DNA from: an uncultured Neokomagataea sp.
Lineage (GTDB): Bacteria; Pseudomonadota; Alphaproteobacteria; Acetobacterales; Acetobacteraceae
Assembly: GCF_946476835.1 (NCBI RefSeq)
Contig: NZ_CAMKWA010000007.1
Coordinates: forward strand, 1 to 64,000
Direction of reading: 5' to 3'
DNA length: 64,000 bases
Shown here: positions 8,382 through 16,317 of the stretch, piece after piece
How positions within the stretch are numbered: position 1 is the stretch's first letter
How the letters are laid out: each line of letters begins with the position of its first letter
Notes under the pieces: model-generated
What the model was told of the DNA's origin: nothing
What the model saw: only the letters and a program-made list of their open reading frames with translations
Database searches by the model: none
Program-made: the position numbers and the translations under genes

Positions 8382-9203
8382 ATGACGCTTTCTTTTCGAA
8401 CACGTTTCGCTCCGAGCCCAACGGGATATCTGCATCTTGGGCATGTTCTGTCGGCACTTCATGCGCGGAGTCTGGCGGGTTCTGGTGCGTATCATGTTAG
8501 GGTAGAAGATATTGATGCTACACGGTGCCGTCCGGATTATGTAGAGGCGCTGGAAGAGGATTTACGGTGGCTGGGCCTGTGGCCAGATTCTCTTGTGCGT
8601 TATCAGTCACAGCATATTTCGGAGTATCGAGCAGTTTTGGCGGCGTTACGGGCGCGTGGGCTTGTGTATGCTTGTTCCTGTACGCGGGCAGAGATTGCGC
8701 GTGCATCGGATGGGCGGAGGGCTCCGGATGGTAGTATTGTTTATTCGGGGGCGTGTCGTGGCCGGCGCAAAGGGCAGGGTCACGCTGTGGTGTGGCGACT
8801 GGACATGCAGCGTGCTTTGGATGTGCTGCAAGAAGAACCGGGTTGGTATGAATATGGTCGTGGCTGCTTAAAGGGGCAGGCGGCTGCGTTTGGTGATGTT
8901 GTGTTGGCGCGGCGTGATACGGGGGTGTCGTATCATTTATGCGTCACTCATGATGATGCTTTGCAGGGAATAACCCGTGTGACGCGTGGGGTGGATTTGT
9001 TTGAGGCGACGTCTGTGCATCGGGTGCTGCAAGGGTTGATGGGGTGGCTGGAACCACAATACGCGCATCATTCTCTCATTATGGAAGCCGATGGTAGCAA
9101 GCTCTCTAAACGGAATGGTGCGATGGGGGTGCGTATTTTGCGGCAAGAAGGGTGGAGTGCAGCGGCAGTGTTGGGGCACCCGGCTGTGCGGGCGCTGTTG
9201 TAG
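8382..9203 (+). CDS. gluQ: Glutamyl-Q tRNA(Asp) synthetase
   Basis: A 273-residue truncated paralogue of glutamyl-tRNA synthetase, lacking the anticodon-binding domain. It ligates glutamate to queuosine at the wobble position of tRNA(Asp). Visible are the start-proximal RFAPSPTGYLHLGH (HIGH motif), a zinc-site region CSCTRAEI...CRG, and the KMSKS-like SKLSKRNG near residue 244. ATG at 8382 was chosen because it starts just before the conserved RFAPSPTG; an in-frame TTG at 8355 would add nine residues. It diverges from the HNH gene and is followed after about 120 bp by a GGCT-like gene. Confidence 0.93.
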   Translation: MTLSFRTRFAPSPTGYLHLGHVLSALHARSLAGSGAYHVRVEDIDATRCRPDYVEALEEDLRWLGLWPDSLVRYQSQHISEYRAVLAALRARGLVYACSCTRAEIARASDGRRAPDGSIVYSGACRGRRKGQGHAVVWRLDMQRALDVLQEEPGWYEYGRGCLKGQAAAFGDVVLARRDTGVSYHLCVTHDDALQGITRVTRGVDLFEATSVHRVLQGLMGWLEPQYAHHSLIMEADGSKLSKRNGAMGVRILRQEGWSAAAVLGHPAVRALL

Positions 9204-9324
9204 AGAGAGGGGTTGTGGTGCATGTGTGGGAGGCGGATCCAGTGATTGGGTTTTTTGTGGCCTCTCGGGTAGCGGCGGTTAAATGGTTAGCATGATCGGT
9301 TTTGACTGAAATGAGAGAAGTGTC

Positions 9325-9681
9325 ATGACGCAGGTTAATGAAGATCGGAGTGTATTGCTGTTCTCGTATGGAACATTGCAATTGGAAGCTGTGCAGAAGC
9401 AGTCTTTTGGTCGCCTATTGGGTGGTGAGAAGGATGCGATGGTGGGGTATCGGATGGATTGGGTCGAAATCACAGATCCAGAGGTTTTACGTGCAAGCGG
9501 GCAGCGCTTTCATCCGGTCGTTGTGCCGACAGGGAGGAAGGAAGATACGGTGGAAGGAATGGTTTTTTGTATTACGCCTCAAGAATTGGTTGCGGCTGAT
9601 GCATATGAGGTGTCGGATTATCAGCGAGTCGAAGCTACTTTATACTCAGGAAAGGTTTCATGGGTTTATATTAAGGCGTAG
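9325..9681 (+). CDS. Gamma-glutamylcyclotransferase / AIG2-like protein
   Basis: A 118-residue protein of the GGCT/AIG2 fold. The nucleotide-like loop FSYGTLQ near residue 13 is the family signature (YGTL), and GRLLGG..., VEGMVFCIT and ADAYEVSDYQRVEATL continue the pattern, including the conserved acidic Glu in YEVSDYQR. Members of the small AIG2-like branch are thought to cyclise gamma-glutamylamines or related compounds, but substrates are mostly unknown. An AGAGAAGTGTC sequence precedes ATG 9325. The gene ends in a very AT-rich region. Confidence 0.82.
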   Translation: MTQVNEDRSVLLFSYGTLQLEAVQKQSFGRLLGGEKDAMVGYRMDWVEITDPEVLRASGQRFHPVVVPTGRKEDTVEGMVFCITPQELVAADAYEVSDYQRVEATLYSGKVSWVYIKA

Positions 9682-9686
9682 AATAA

Positions 9687-9714
9687 TTTTTTATTATTAA
9701 TTTTTTATTATTAA
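9687..9714 (+). repeat. Tandem 14-bp AT repeat
   Basis: Two perfect copies of TTTTTTATTATTAA (9687-9700 and 9701-9714) follow the GGCT-like gene, continuing into a third degenerate T-run. The upstream AATAAT makes a weak dyad with ATTATT, so the stretch could act as an AT-type terminator. Confidence 0.6.
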
Positions 9715-9887
9715 TTTTTTTATTTTAAAAAAACACTTTTTTGTAAACGTTAAATTTATATAGATTTATTATTAATTTTCATTATTTACTTATTTTATTG
9801 CTGATAATTACTTGAAAATTAAAGTGTTTGATATTTGTTGCCAATATATTGTAACACTCTGCATTAACGTGCGGTCGCAAATTCGTG

Positions 9888-9956
9888 ATGTTGGGTTTGA
9901 CGCTGAAGCGCACGATTGGGGCCTTACTGGTGGTGGGGTCAGTAACGGGAGCATAA
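9888..9956 (+). other. Signal-peptide-like leader ORF, in frame with the Hint gene across one stop
   Basis: ATG at 9888 opens a 22-codon frame with a basic start (LTLKR) and a hydrophobic core (TIGALLVVGSVTGA), which is a plausible Sec signal peptide. It ends at TAA 9954-9956. One codon later (ACA) comes the ATG of the Hint gene in the same frame, so a single stop separates a signal-peptide-like leader from the protein. The leader lacks a clear Shine-Dalgarno of its own, while the Shine-Dalgarno of the Hint gene lies inside it. It may be a coupling leader, a decayed export signal, or coincidence. Confidence 0.45.
9947..9951 (+). promoter_or_regulatory. Shine-Dalgarno supporting the ATG 9960 start
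   Basis: GGGAG lies 8 nt before ATG 9960, supporting initiation there and not only at the upstream in-frame ATG 9888. Confidence 0.6.
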
Positions 9957-9959
9957 ACA

Positions 9960-11459
9960 ATGGCTACAACGGTAGATGATAAAAGTGGAACAGTAGATTT
10001 TTCCGCAAATAGCAGTTATTCTATTAATGGTGGTGCATTAAGTCTATCAGATACATCGCCAATTTTTGGTTTCAATACTAACTCATCGTCGTCTGCTACG
10101 GTGGGTTCCGCAGGTGGTGAGTTTGATATTAGTCTTAACTCATCTATTTTTTCTGGGTTCAGTGGATCTAGGGTATACAACCTAAATATTACAAATACTC
10201 CTCCGAGTAATTTTTTGATTACATTTGCACTAAATGGTAATTCAGAAACGGCAACAGCAAAATATGATGGTTCACAAACAACATTAACGTTTACGGTTAC
10301 TGGTGGTCTTTTTCTTGTTCAGAGTAGTATTACCATTAATGTCACTATGCCGGGTAATCCTTACGGTTTCCGTCAGGGTCGTACAGTTAATCTTGATAAT
10401 GGTAATTACGGTGATGGTAATGGCAATGGACAAATTTGCTATCTCCCTGGCACTTTGATTGAGACGCCATTAGGGCGCGTGCCTGTTGAGACTTTGTCTC
10501 AGGGTGATGAAGTGTACGTTTTTGATGGTCAGAAGCGTTATGCTGTACCGTTGAAATGGGTTGGTCGTAAAACTGTATCGGTTAACTCTGTCGAGAGCCG
10601 CCCTGTACGTATTAAGGCTAATGCTTTGGGTGATAACGTGCCTTTTAAGGACCTGTTGGTTACGCCAGAGCATTGCTTATTTTTGAATGGCGCATTTGTG
10701 CCAGCTCGTATGTTGGTGAATAACAAGTCTATTATAGTGGATGAGCAAGATCAGTTTGAGATTGTTCATATTGAGACGGAACACCATGCGGTTGTTATGG
10801 CTGATGGTGCCCTGGCTGAGAGTTACTTAGATACGGGGAACCGTCGTACATTTCAGTCCCAAGGCAAGATTGTTTTTGGCGGGTTTGAACGCCTGAAAAC
10901 GTGGGAGGAAGATGCTGCGGCTGTCCTGGAAACACGTTGTGAGTTTGTTCAGCCTTTGCATAAAAAGTTTTCAGACCGTGCAGATGCGCTGGGCTTTCGG
11001 TCAGTTGTTGCCGAGCAGGAATGGACGCATGACCCTGAACTGCGTGTGGTGTGTGAAGATGGTATGGTAGTTGCGCCAGTACGTCAGGTTGGAAATCGTT
11101 ATGTGTTTCAACTGCCATCTGGAATTTCGCGTGTAGGTTTGCAGTCTCGGACGTGTCAGCCGAAAGATACTATTGGCCCATTTGTGGATGATCGCCGTCA
11201 TCTCGGTGTGTTGATTGGTGAGGTGACGTTGTTTGCGAGTGAAGAAACAAAAGTGATCACGAGCCATCTTGAAGAGGAAGCTGCTTTGGGGTGGCATGGT
11301 ATTGATGAGGTAGGTTGCCGCTGGACAAAGGGCATGGCTGTCTTATCTTTGGGCCAACGTTTGGAAGCAACGCTGGGCATTTTATCTGTTGAGGTGCTGA
11401 CTGGTGGTCCGTACCGTGTTGAAAAAACTGAGGTATATGAAGAGCGTGGCGTCGCGTAA
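9960..11459 (+). CDS. Hint-domain (Hedgehog/intein-like) surface protein
   Basis: A 499-residue protein. The first 155 residues are Ser/Thr/Asn/Gly-rich, beta-prone and unlike an enzyme (DFSANSSYSINGG...), encoded by DNA lower in GC than the rest. A GDGNGNGQI linker leads to a Hint module beginning at Cys160 (CYLPGTLIETPLG), with TPEHCLFLNG and HHAVVMADGALAESYLDTG typical of the bacterial Hint_2 type found in acetic acid bacteria. The C-terminal 200 residues (PKDTIGPFVDDRRHLGV...) form a further conserved-looking domain. Hint modules can self-cleave before the first Cys; whether this one does is unknown. No signal peptide follows ATG 9960, but a signal-like leader lies in frame just upstream. 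A perfect terminator follows. Confidence 0.82.
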   Translation: MATTVDDKSGTVDFSANSSYSINGGALSLSDTSPIFGFNTNSSSSATVGSAGGEFDISLNSSIFSGFSGSRVYNLNITNTPPSNFLITFALNGNSETATAKYDGSQTTLTFTVTGGLFLVQSSITINVTMPGNPYGFRQGRTVNLDNGNYGDGNGNGQICYLPGTLIETPLGRVPVETLSQGDEVYVFDGQKRYAVPLKWVGRKTVSVNSVESRPVRIKANALGDNVPFKDLLVTPEHCLFLNGAFVPARMLVNNKSIIVDEQDQFEIVHIETEHHAVVMADGALAESYLDTGNRRTFQSQGKIVFGGFERLKTWEEDAAAVLETRCEFVQPLHKKFSDRADALGFRSVVAEQEWTHDPELRVVCEDGMVVAPVRQVGNRYVFQLPSGISRVGLQSRTCQPKDTIGPFVDDRRHLGVLIGEVTLFASEETKVITSHLEEEAALGWHGIDEVGCRWTKGMAVLSLGQRLEATLGILSVEVLTGGPYRVEKTEVYEERGVA

Positions 11460-11484
11460 GCGAAATGCTCATATGCTGACATAC

Positions 11485-11526
11485 TTAAGCCCGGCACTAA
11501 GGCAGTGCCGGGCTTAATGCTTTTAG
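11485..11526 (+). terminator. Terminator of the Hint gene
   Basis: A perfect 14-bp inverted repeat (TTAAGCCCGGCACT at 11485-11498, AGTGCCGGGCTTAA at 11504-11517) with a 5-nt AAGGC loop is followed by TGCTTTT. It lies 25 bp after the Hint gene stop and faces the convergent argH-lptM operon. Confidence 0.85.
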
Positions 11527-11578
11527 AGCAAGTGTTTTGACTGAAAAGAGTGAAAATCTGGGAGCGGACTAGTGCTTA

Positions 11579-11716
11579 TTATTCCGCCGGATACATCCGA
11601 GGGTAAGTGATATCCTGAGACGGGCCGGGTGCATGTGGTGCTCCTTTCTTCCCGCATGCGCTCAGGCCGGAAACAATGATAAGGCTGAGAATGGCTAGTA
11701 CGATTGTGCGTTTCAT
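11579..11716 (-). CDS. lptM: LptM-like small lipoprotein (YifL type)
   Basis: A 45-residue lipoprotein too short for routine gene calling. Residues 1-20 form a signal peptide ([17 protein letters not shown]), the lipobox is LSAC, and the mature peptide starts CGKKGAP, the signature of LptM/YifL-type lipoproteins. In Enterobacteria LptM promotes oxidative maturation of the LPS translocon LptD. The ATG overlaps the argH stop as ATGA. argH followed by this lipoprotein and then lysA is a common proteobacterial order, which supports the call, but lysA does not follow here. Confidence 0.85.
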   Translation of the reverse strand: MKRTIVLAILSLIIVSGLSACGKKGAPHAPGPSQDITYPRMYPAE

Positions 11717-13149
11717 GCGGCAGATTCCAGTGCTGTGAGCCAGCGCTCAGCCTGTGCTTTGACGTTGCTTGGTGCTGTGCCGCCAAAGCTGGTGCGAGAT
11801 GCAAGGGAGGATTCAACGGTTAGAACGTCAAAGATGCTGGCGTTAATGCCGGGTTCGACGCTTTGCATTTCCTCCAAGGAGAGGTCCGCAAGGTCAACAT
11901 TTTTCTCTTCTGCCATACCAACCAAGCGCCCGGTGACGTGATGAGCAGTGCGGAAGGGGAGGCGTAGTTCACGTACGAGCCAGTCCGCTAGATCGGTTGC
12001 GGTGGAGAAGCCCATACCGGCAACTTCACGCATACGCTCAGCATTGGGTTGTAGGTCACGGATCATGCCATCCATAGCGGCGAGAGAGAGCGTCATGGCT
12101 TCGACGGCATCAAAGACGGGCTCTTTGTCTTCTTGGCTGTCTTTTGCGTAGGCGAGGGGGAGGCCCTTCATGACGGTGAGTAGGCCGATGAAGTCACCCG
12201 CGATGCGGCCAATTTTAGCGCGAACCAACTCAGCAGCATCTGGGTTGCGCTTTTGCGGCATGATGGAAGAGCCGGTGGTGAACGCGTCAGAGAGGCGAAC
12301 GAAACCGAACGGCGCGGATGCCCAGTTGACGATTTCTTCTGCCAGACGTGAAAGGTGCATCGCTTGGATGGACAGGGCTGAGAGCAACTCGAGTGCGAAA
12401 TCGCGGTCAGATACGGTGTCGAGTGAGTTTGCTGTCGGGCGATCAAAGCCGAGGGCTTGAGCCGTCATCTCCCGGTCAATCGGGAAGGATGTTCCGGCCA
12501 AGGCAGCAACGCCTAGGGGGGATTCGTTTAGGCGTGAACGTGCATCACGTAGGCGGCCATCATCGCGGGACAGCATTTCAACATAGGCTAGCAGGTGATG
12601 CCCAAATGTGACGGGTTGAGCCACTTGCAGGTGGGTGAAACCTGGCATTGGCGTTGCGTGGTGCTCAAGGGCACGGCTTGCGAGTGAGCGCATGAGCGCG
12701 GCAGTCTGTCCGCGTAGTCCGTCAATGGCGTCACGCGTCCAGAGGCGGAAATCGGTGGCCACCTGATCATTGCGTGAGCGTGCGGTGTGCAGGCGTTTAC
12801 CAGCTTCACCAATTCGTTCAGACAAGCGTGCCTCGATATTCATGTGAATATCTTCAAGGGCCGTGGAAAATGGGAATGTGCCAGCATCAATCTCGCGGCC
12901 AATTTCGGCAAGGCCACGTTGGATGTCTGCTTCTTCTTCTTTGGTCAGAAGGCCAACTTTTTGCAGCATGGCTGCATGGGCCAGAGAGCCACGAATATCC
13001 TGTCGCCATAGGATTTGATCAAAGCCGATTGAGGCGTTGATTTCGCTCATGATGGAAGCTGGACCAGAAGCAAAACGGCCACCCCATTGTGGGTTTGCCA
13101 ATTGAGCTTGGTCGTTCGAGGAATCGGGGGAAGAAGGAGCGTTTGTCAT
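11713..13149 (-). CDS. argH: Argininosuccinate lyase
   Basis: Cleaves argininosuccinate to arginine and fumarate, the last step of arginine synthesis. The 478-residue protein has normal family length. The fumarase/aspartase superfamily signature [12 protein letters not shown] is present near residue 290, with [14 protein letters not shown] near 120 and [16 protein letters not shown] near 170. A roughly 20-residue Ser/Asp-rich N-terminal stretch precedes the conserved WGGRF. It forms an operon with the overlapping lptM-like gene and is divergent from the two TlpA-like genes, a familiar alphaproteobacterial arrangement. Confidence 0.97.
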   Translation of the reverse strand: MTNAPSSPDSSNDQAQLANPQWGGRFASGPASIMSEINASIGFDQILWRQDIRGSLAHAAMLQKVGLLTKEEEADIQRGLAEIGREIDAGTFPFSTALEDIHMNIEARLSERIGEAGKRLHTARSRNDQVATDFRLWTRDAIDGLRGQTAALMRSLASRALEHHATPMPGFTHLQVAQPVTFGHHLLAYVEMLSRDDGRLRDARSRLNESPLGVAALAGTSFPIDREMTAQALGFDRPTANSLDTVSDRDFALELLSALSIQAMHLSRLAEEIVNWASAPFGFVRLSDAFTTGSSIMPQKRNPDAAELVRAKIGRIAGDFIGLLTVMKGLPLAYAKDSQEDKEPVFDAVEAMTLSLAAMDGMIRDLQPNAERMREVAGMGFSTATDLADWLVRELRLPFRTAHHVTGRLVGMAEEKNVDLADLSLEEMQSVEPGINASIFDVLTVESSLASRTSFGGTAPSNVKAQAERWLTALESAA

Positions 13150-13344
13150 GATTACCGGTCTGGAAAAGTCAGGATATCAAAGCGCAGAAAAGCGTTGACC
13201 TAACCCTACCGTTGCCCTTCCATCAGCGCAATGATGGGGTGTTTCTTTCCTGTAACCGTTTAAATGAAGTCGTTTCAAAAAAGCGCTTGAAAAAAATCTC
13301 TTATTTGACGTAGCTTTACATTAATTACTTGGAGATTTCGTTCT

Positions 13345-13947
13345 TTGCTATCAAATCCGATTAATAGGCGCAGTTTTTGGGGTGGGTTGGCTAGCCTTGG
13401 TGTGACGGCTGTGTTGACGCTGGCGGTGTTGGGTGGTGGACGCCTGACCGGGGCAGCGCATGCAGAGCAGCAGGACTTACCAAGTCCGGTGCAAAGTCTT
13501 GTCGCGGGTGCGCCTAGCCGAGATCCGATTGCTTTGTCGCTGTCTGGCCCGGATGGGCATCAGCTTGCGTTGGAGAGCTATCGCGGTAAGCCATTTTTGC
13601 TGCATGTATGGGCGACGTGGTGTGGCCCCTGTAAGCAGGAACTGCCGAAGCTAAACGGATTTTTGGCGAAGAATCCGAATGCTCCGATTGTGCCAGTGGC
13701 TATCGCGAGCGGGGATGCGGTTAAGGTGGCGGCGTTCCTAACTCAGGCGCAAGATACAGCCATTTCAGCGTGGGTCGTTGATAAGGCTGCGTTTAAGGCA
13801 TGGTATCATGCACCGTCTTTGGAAATTCCCGTAACGCTCGTGATTGATGGGCAAGGGCATGTTCGGGCGATTTCAGATGGTGGGTTAGATTGGGGCGCAA
13901 CTGATGCAGCTGCGCAATTAAGCAAGGTTCTGGCGCGCGTTCAGTGA
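13345..13947 (+). CDS. TlpA-like periplasmic thioredoxin, Tat signal (1)
   Basis: A 200-residue TlpA/ResA-type thioredoxin-fold protein. The active site WCGPC sits in HVWATWCGPCKQELP near residue 94, and the fold ends with the cis-Pro region EIPVTLVIDGQG. The N-terminus NRRSFWGGLASLG followed by a hydrophobic stretch is a twin-arginine-like signal, ending around AHA. TTG 13345 is the chosen start, with GGAGA 9 bp upstream. Such proteins reduce or maintain thiols in cytochrome c or oxidase assembly. It is divergent from argH and is followed 31 bp later by a second, similar gene. Confidence 0.85.
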   Translation: MLSNPINRRSFWGGLASLGVTAVLTLAVLGGGRLTGAAHAEQQDLPSPVQSLVAGAPSRDPIALSLSGPDGHQLALESYRGKPFLLHVWATWCGPCKQELPKLNGFLAKNPNAPIVPVAIASGDAVKVAAFLTQAQDTAISAWVVDKAAFKAWYHAPSLEIPVTLVIDGQGHVRAISDGGLDWGATDAAAQLSKVLARVQ

Positions 13948-13978
13948 TCTCAAAAAACATTTTTTGCAGGTGATATAT

Positions 13979-14638
13979 ATGACTGTTTCACGTCGGAGTT
14001 TAATGTCGTGGGGTGCTGGCCTTGTTGGGGTTGGTGCGTTCGGGAGTGCTGGCTTTGTGCGGGCTGCTGAAGCGGCGTCCGCAGCGGATGATGCCGCACC
14101 ATTTCGTGTGGAATCGTTTGGGCGTTTGATACAACCAAAGGCTTTACCAAATCTGTCAGTACAGAATGAGCAAGGCGCAGAAGTGCCTTTGGCGCATTGG
14201 GTTGGCCGTCCGTTCATTTTGCATTTTTGGGCGACATGGTGCGGCCCCTGTAAGCGTGAATTGCCTTCGGTGAACGCAACGGCGAAGGCGCTTGGGTCAA
14301 ATGGTCCAGCTATTGTGGCGGTTGGTGTGCGTGGCAGCACAATTCCGAAAGTGCGGGCTTTTTATGATGCGCATGAGATTGATACTTTGCCCGCTTTGGT
14401 TGACCCAAATTCGGATGCGCTAACGGCAAGTGCAGACGTGCCTGCTGCGCTAGCATCTTTGCGCCAGACGGACCCGGCTTTTAAAATTCCGGATGATAAA
14501 GCGCAGGGGATTGCGCAACATGCGGTGCCGCGTTCACTGGTGGTGAATGCAAAAGGCGAAATCGTTGCCATTTCCGTTGGGAATATGGACTGGTCCCCAG
14601 AGGCTGTCCGCCGTACTGTGGAGGCTCTTGTAGGCTGA
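13979..14638 (+). CDS. TlpA-like periplasmic thioredoxin, Tat signal (2)
   Basis: Second TlpA-type thioredoxin, 219 residues from ATG 13979, which has AGGTGA 6 bp upstream. An upstream in-frame TTG at 13964 is less likely. The signal begins TVSRRSLMSWGAG, another twin-arginine-like motif. The active site is HFWATWCGPCKRELP near residue 89, and AVPRSLVVNAKGE carries the cis-Pro. It is longer than the first copy by an insert around SADVPAALASLRQ. The two share the RPF(I/L)LHxWATWCGPCK block, suggesting an old tandem duplication. Likely periplasmic reductase for metallo-oxidase or cytochrome maturation; the client is unknown. Confidence 0.85.
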   Translation: MTVSRRSLMSWGAGLVGVGAFGSAGFVRAAEAASAADDAAPFRVESFGRLIQPKALPNLSVQNEQGAEVPLAHWVGRPFILHFWATWCGPCKRELPSVNATAKALGSNGPAIVAVGVRGSTIPKVRAFYDAHEIDTLPALVDPNSDALTASADVPAALASLRQTDPAFKIPDDKAQGIAQHAVPRSLVVNAKGEIVAISVGNMDWSPEAVRRTVEALVG

Positions 14639-14692
14639 GTGTTCGTTATGCTCGGCCTGAGTTTGGGTTGATGACAGACGATAGAGCCGGGC

Positions 14693-15475
14693 ATGTCTTT
14701 ACACATTTTACCAGAGGGTGAGGGTCTCCTAACGGAGCATGACCCTCACCCGGTTGTGCGTTTTGCTGAAGATGCACCGTCCCCCTTTGTGCTGGTGAGT
14801 GACCATGCAGGGCGGGCTATACCTGCTGCTTTGGGGCGGCTGGGCATTCCAGAGGCTGAACATGAACGCCATATTGCTTATGATATTGGCATTCAGGGGG
14901 TTGGGCGTAGGCTTCGCCCGGCTCTAGGGGCGGCACTTATTGAGCAGTGTTATTCCCGTTTGGTGATTGATTGTAACCGCTCCCCTGGGCACCCGACTTC
15001 TATTCCACCTGTGAGTGATGGAACGCCAATTCCGGTGAATGGTGCGTTGTCTGATCAGTCACGGCGGGCGCGTGAGAATGCGATTTTACACCCTTATCAT
15101 GCTGTGATTTCGGCTGAGTTGGATGCGCGGAAAGCGCGTCCGACGGCGCTGATTGCGCTACATAGTTTCACGCCGAGTATGCTGGGTGTTGAGCGGCCTT
15201 GGCATGCAGGTGTGTTATTTAACCGTGATGCACGTTTGTCCCATAGTGCTGCGGCTTTGCTGCGGGCGGAAGGGCTGTGTGTTGGTGAGAACGAGCCGTA
15301 TGTTCTGACGGAAACATCTGATTATACGGTGCCGTTTCATGCGGAGGCACGGGGTTTGCCGTATTTGGAAATTGAGATTCGGCAGGACTTAATTGCTGAC
15401 GAAGCGGGGCAGGCTGAATGGGCTGAACGGTTGGCGCGGCTGTTGCCGAAAGCATGGGAGGCATTGGCGTTATGA
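14693..15475 (+). CDS. N-formylglutamate amidohydrolase family protein
   Basis: A 260-residue protein of the N-formylglutamate amidohydrolase (HutG/FGase) family. Typical elements are LVSDHAGRAIP (metal-binding His), HIAYDIGI, CYSRLVIDCNRSPG, LIALHSFTP and YLEIEIRQDL. Family members release formate from N-formylglutamate at the end of a histidine-degradation branch, or hydrolyse other N-formyl amino acids. No hut genes are nearby, so its role here is undefined. The stop overlaps the aroE start as ATGA, placing it at the head of the aroE-coaE-dnaQ operon. Confidence 0.85.
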   Translation: MSLHILPEGEGLLTEHDPHPVVRFAEDAPSPFVLVSDHAGRAIPAALGRLGIPEAEHERHIAYDIGIQGVGRRLRPALGAALIEQCYSRLVIDCNRSPGHPTSIPPVSDGTPIPVNGALSDQSRRARENAILHPYHAVISAELDARKARPTALIALHSFTPSMLGVERPWHAGVLFNRDARLSHSAAALLRAEGLCVGENEPYVLTETSDYTVPFHAEARGLPYLEIEIRQDLIADEAGQAEWAERLARLLPKAWEALAL

Positions 15476-16314
15476 GTGCTGAGCAAAACATTACGGGTGA
15501 GACGCATCTTGCGGGTGTGATGGGGTGGCCAGTTGAGCATTCGCGCTCCCCTTTGATGCATAATTATTGGTGTCGTACGCATGGTGTTAATGGTGCGTAT
15601 GTTCCGCTGCCGACACCGCCAGAAGGGTTTAACGCGGCTTTAAAAGGGCTCAAAACAGCGGGCTTTCGCGGGGTTAATGTAACAATCCCTCATAAAGAAG
15701 CGGCAATGGCAGCGTGTGACCGGTTGACGGATACGGCGCGCCGGGCTGGAGCTGTGAACACGGTGGTATTTACTCCCGATGGAATTGTGGGGGACTGCAC
15801 CGATGGAAGCGGGTTTTGTGAAAATCTGGTGGCGCATGGTGTGACCCCGCAGGGGCGGGCACTGATTTTGGGCGCTGGAGGTGCGGCGCGAGCGGTTGCT
15901 GCAGCTTTGTTGGACCGTGGGTGTGAGGTCTTGATTGCAAATCGGACCTTGGCGCGTGCGGAGGCGCTGGTCGATGCTTTGGCCGGAGGGGAGGCTATTG
16001 CTTGGCACGATTGGCCGGCATTGCTTTCTGGGTGTTCTTTACTGGTTAATGCAACGGCATTGGGTATGAAAGGAGCATCGCCTGATTGGTCGGCGTTGCT
16101 GCGCGAGGCTGGGCCGGGCCTTGCTGTTGCGGATATTGTTTATACGCCGCGTGACACGCCGTTGTTGCAAGCAGCATCAGCTAAGAGGCTTAAAACGGTT
16201 GATGGTTTGGGGATGCTTATTCAGCAGGCGCGCGTTGGCTTTGAGGCATGGTTTGGCGTGAAGCCAGATGTGGATGAGGCCGTGTTTGCGCTTTTGGCGG
16301 ATAGCTTGCGTTAA
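15472..16314 (+). CDS. aroE: Shikimate dehydrogenase
   Basis: NADPH-dependent reduction of 3-dehydroshikimate to shikimate in aromatic amino-acid synthesis. The 280-residue product shows the shikimate-site motif GWPVEHSRSPLMHN, the catalytic Lys in NVTIPHKE, and the dinucleotide-binding GAGGAARAVAAALL. ATG 15472 overlaps the preceding stop and has GGGAGG about 11 bp upstream; an in-frame ATG at 15454 would add six residues. It is followed 3 bp later by coaE. The aroE-coaE-dnaQ order is common in Alphaproteobacteria. Confidence 0.96.
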   Translation: MSAEQNITGETHLAGVMGWPVEHSRSPLMHNYWCRTHGVNGAYVPLPTPPEGFNAALKGLKTAGFRGVNVTIPHKEAAMAACDRLTDTARRAGAVNTVVFTPDGIVGDCTDGSGFCENLVAHGVTPQGRALILGAGGAARAVAAALLDRGCEVLIANRTLARAEALVDALAGGEAIAWHDWPALLSGCSLLVNATALGMKGASPDWSALLREAGPGLAVADIVYTPRDTPLLQAASAKRLKTVDGLGMLIQQARVGFEAWFGVKPDVDEAVFALLADSLR

Positions 16315-16317
16315 CTC

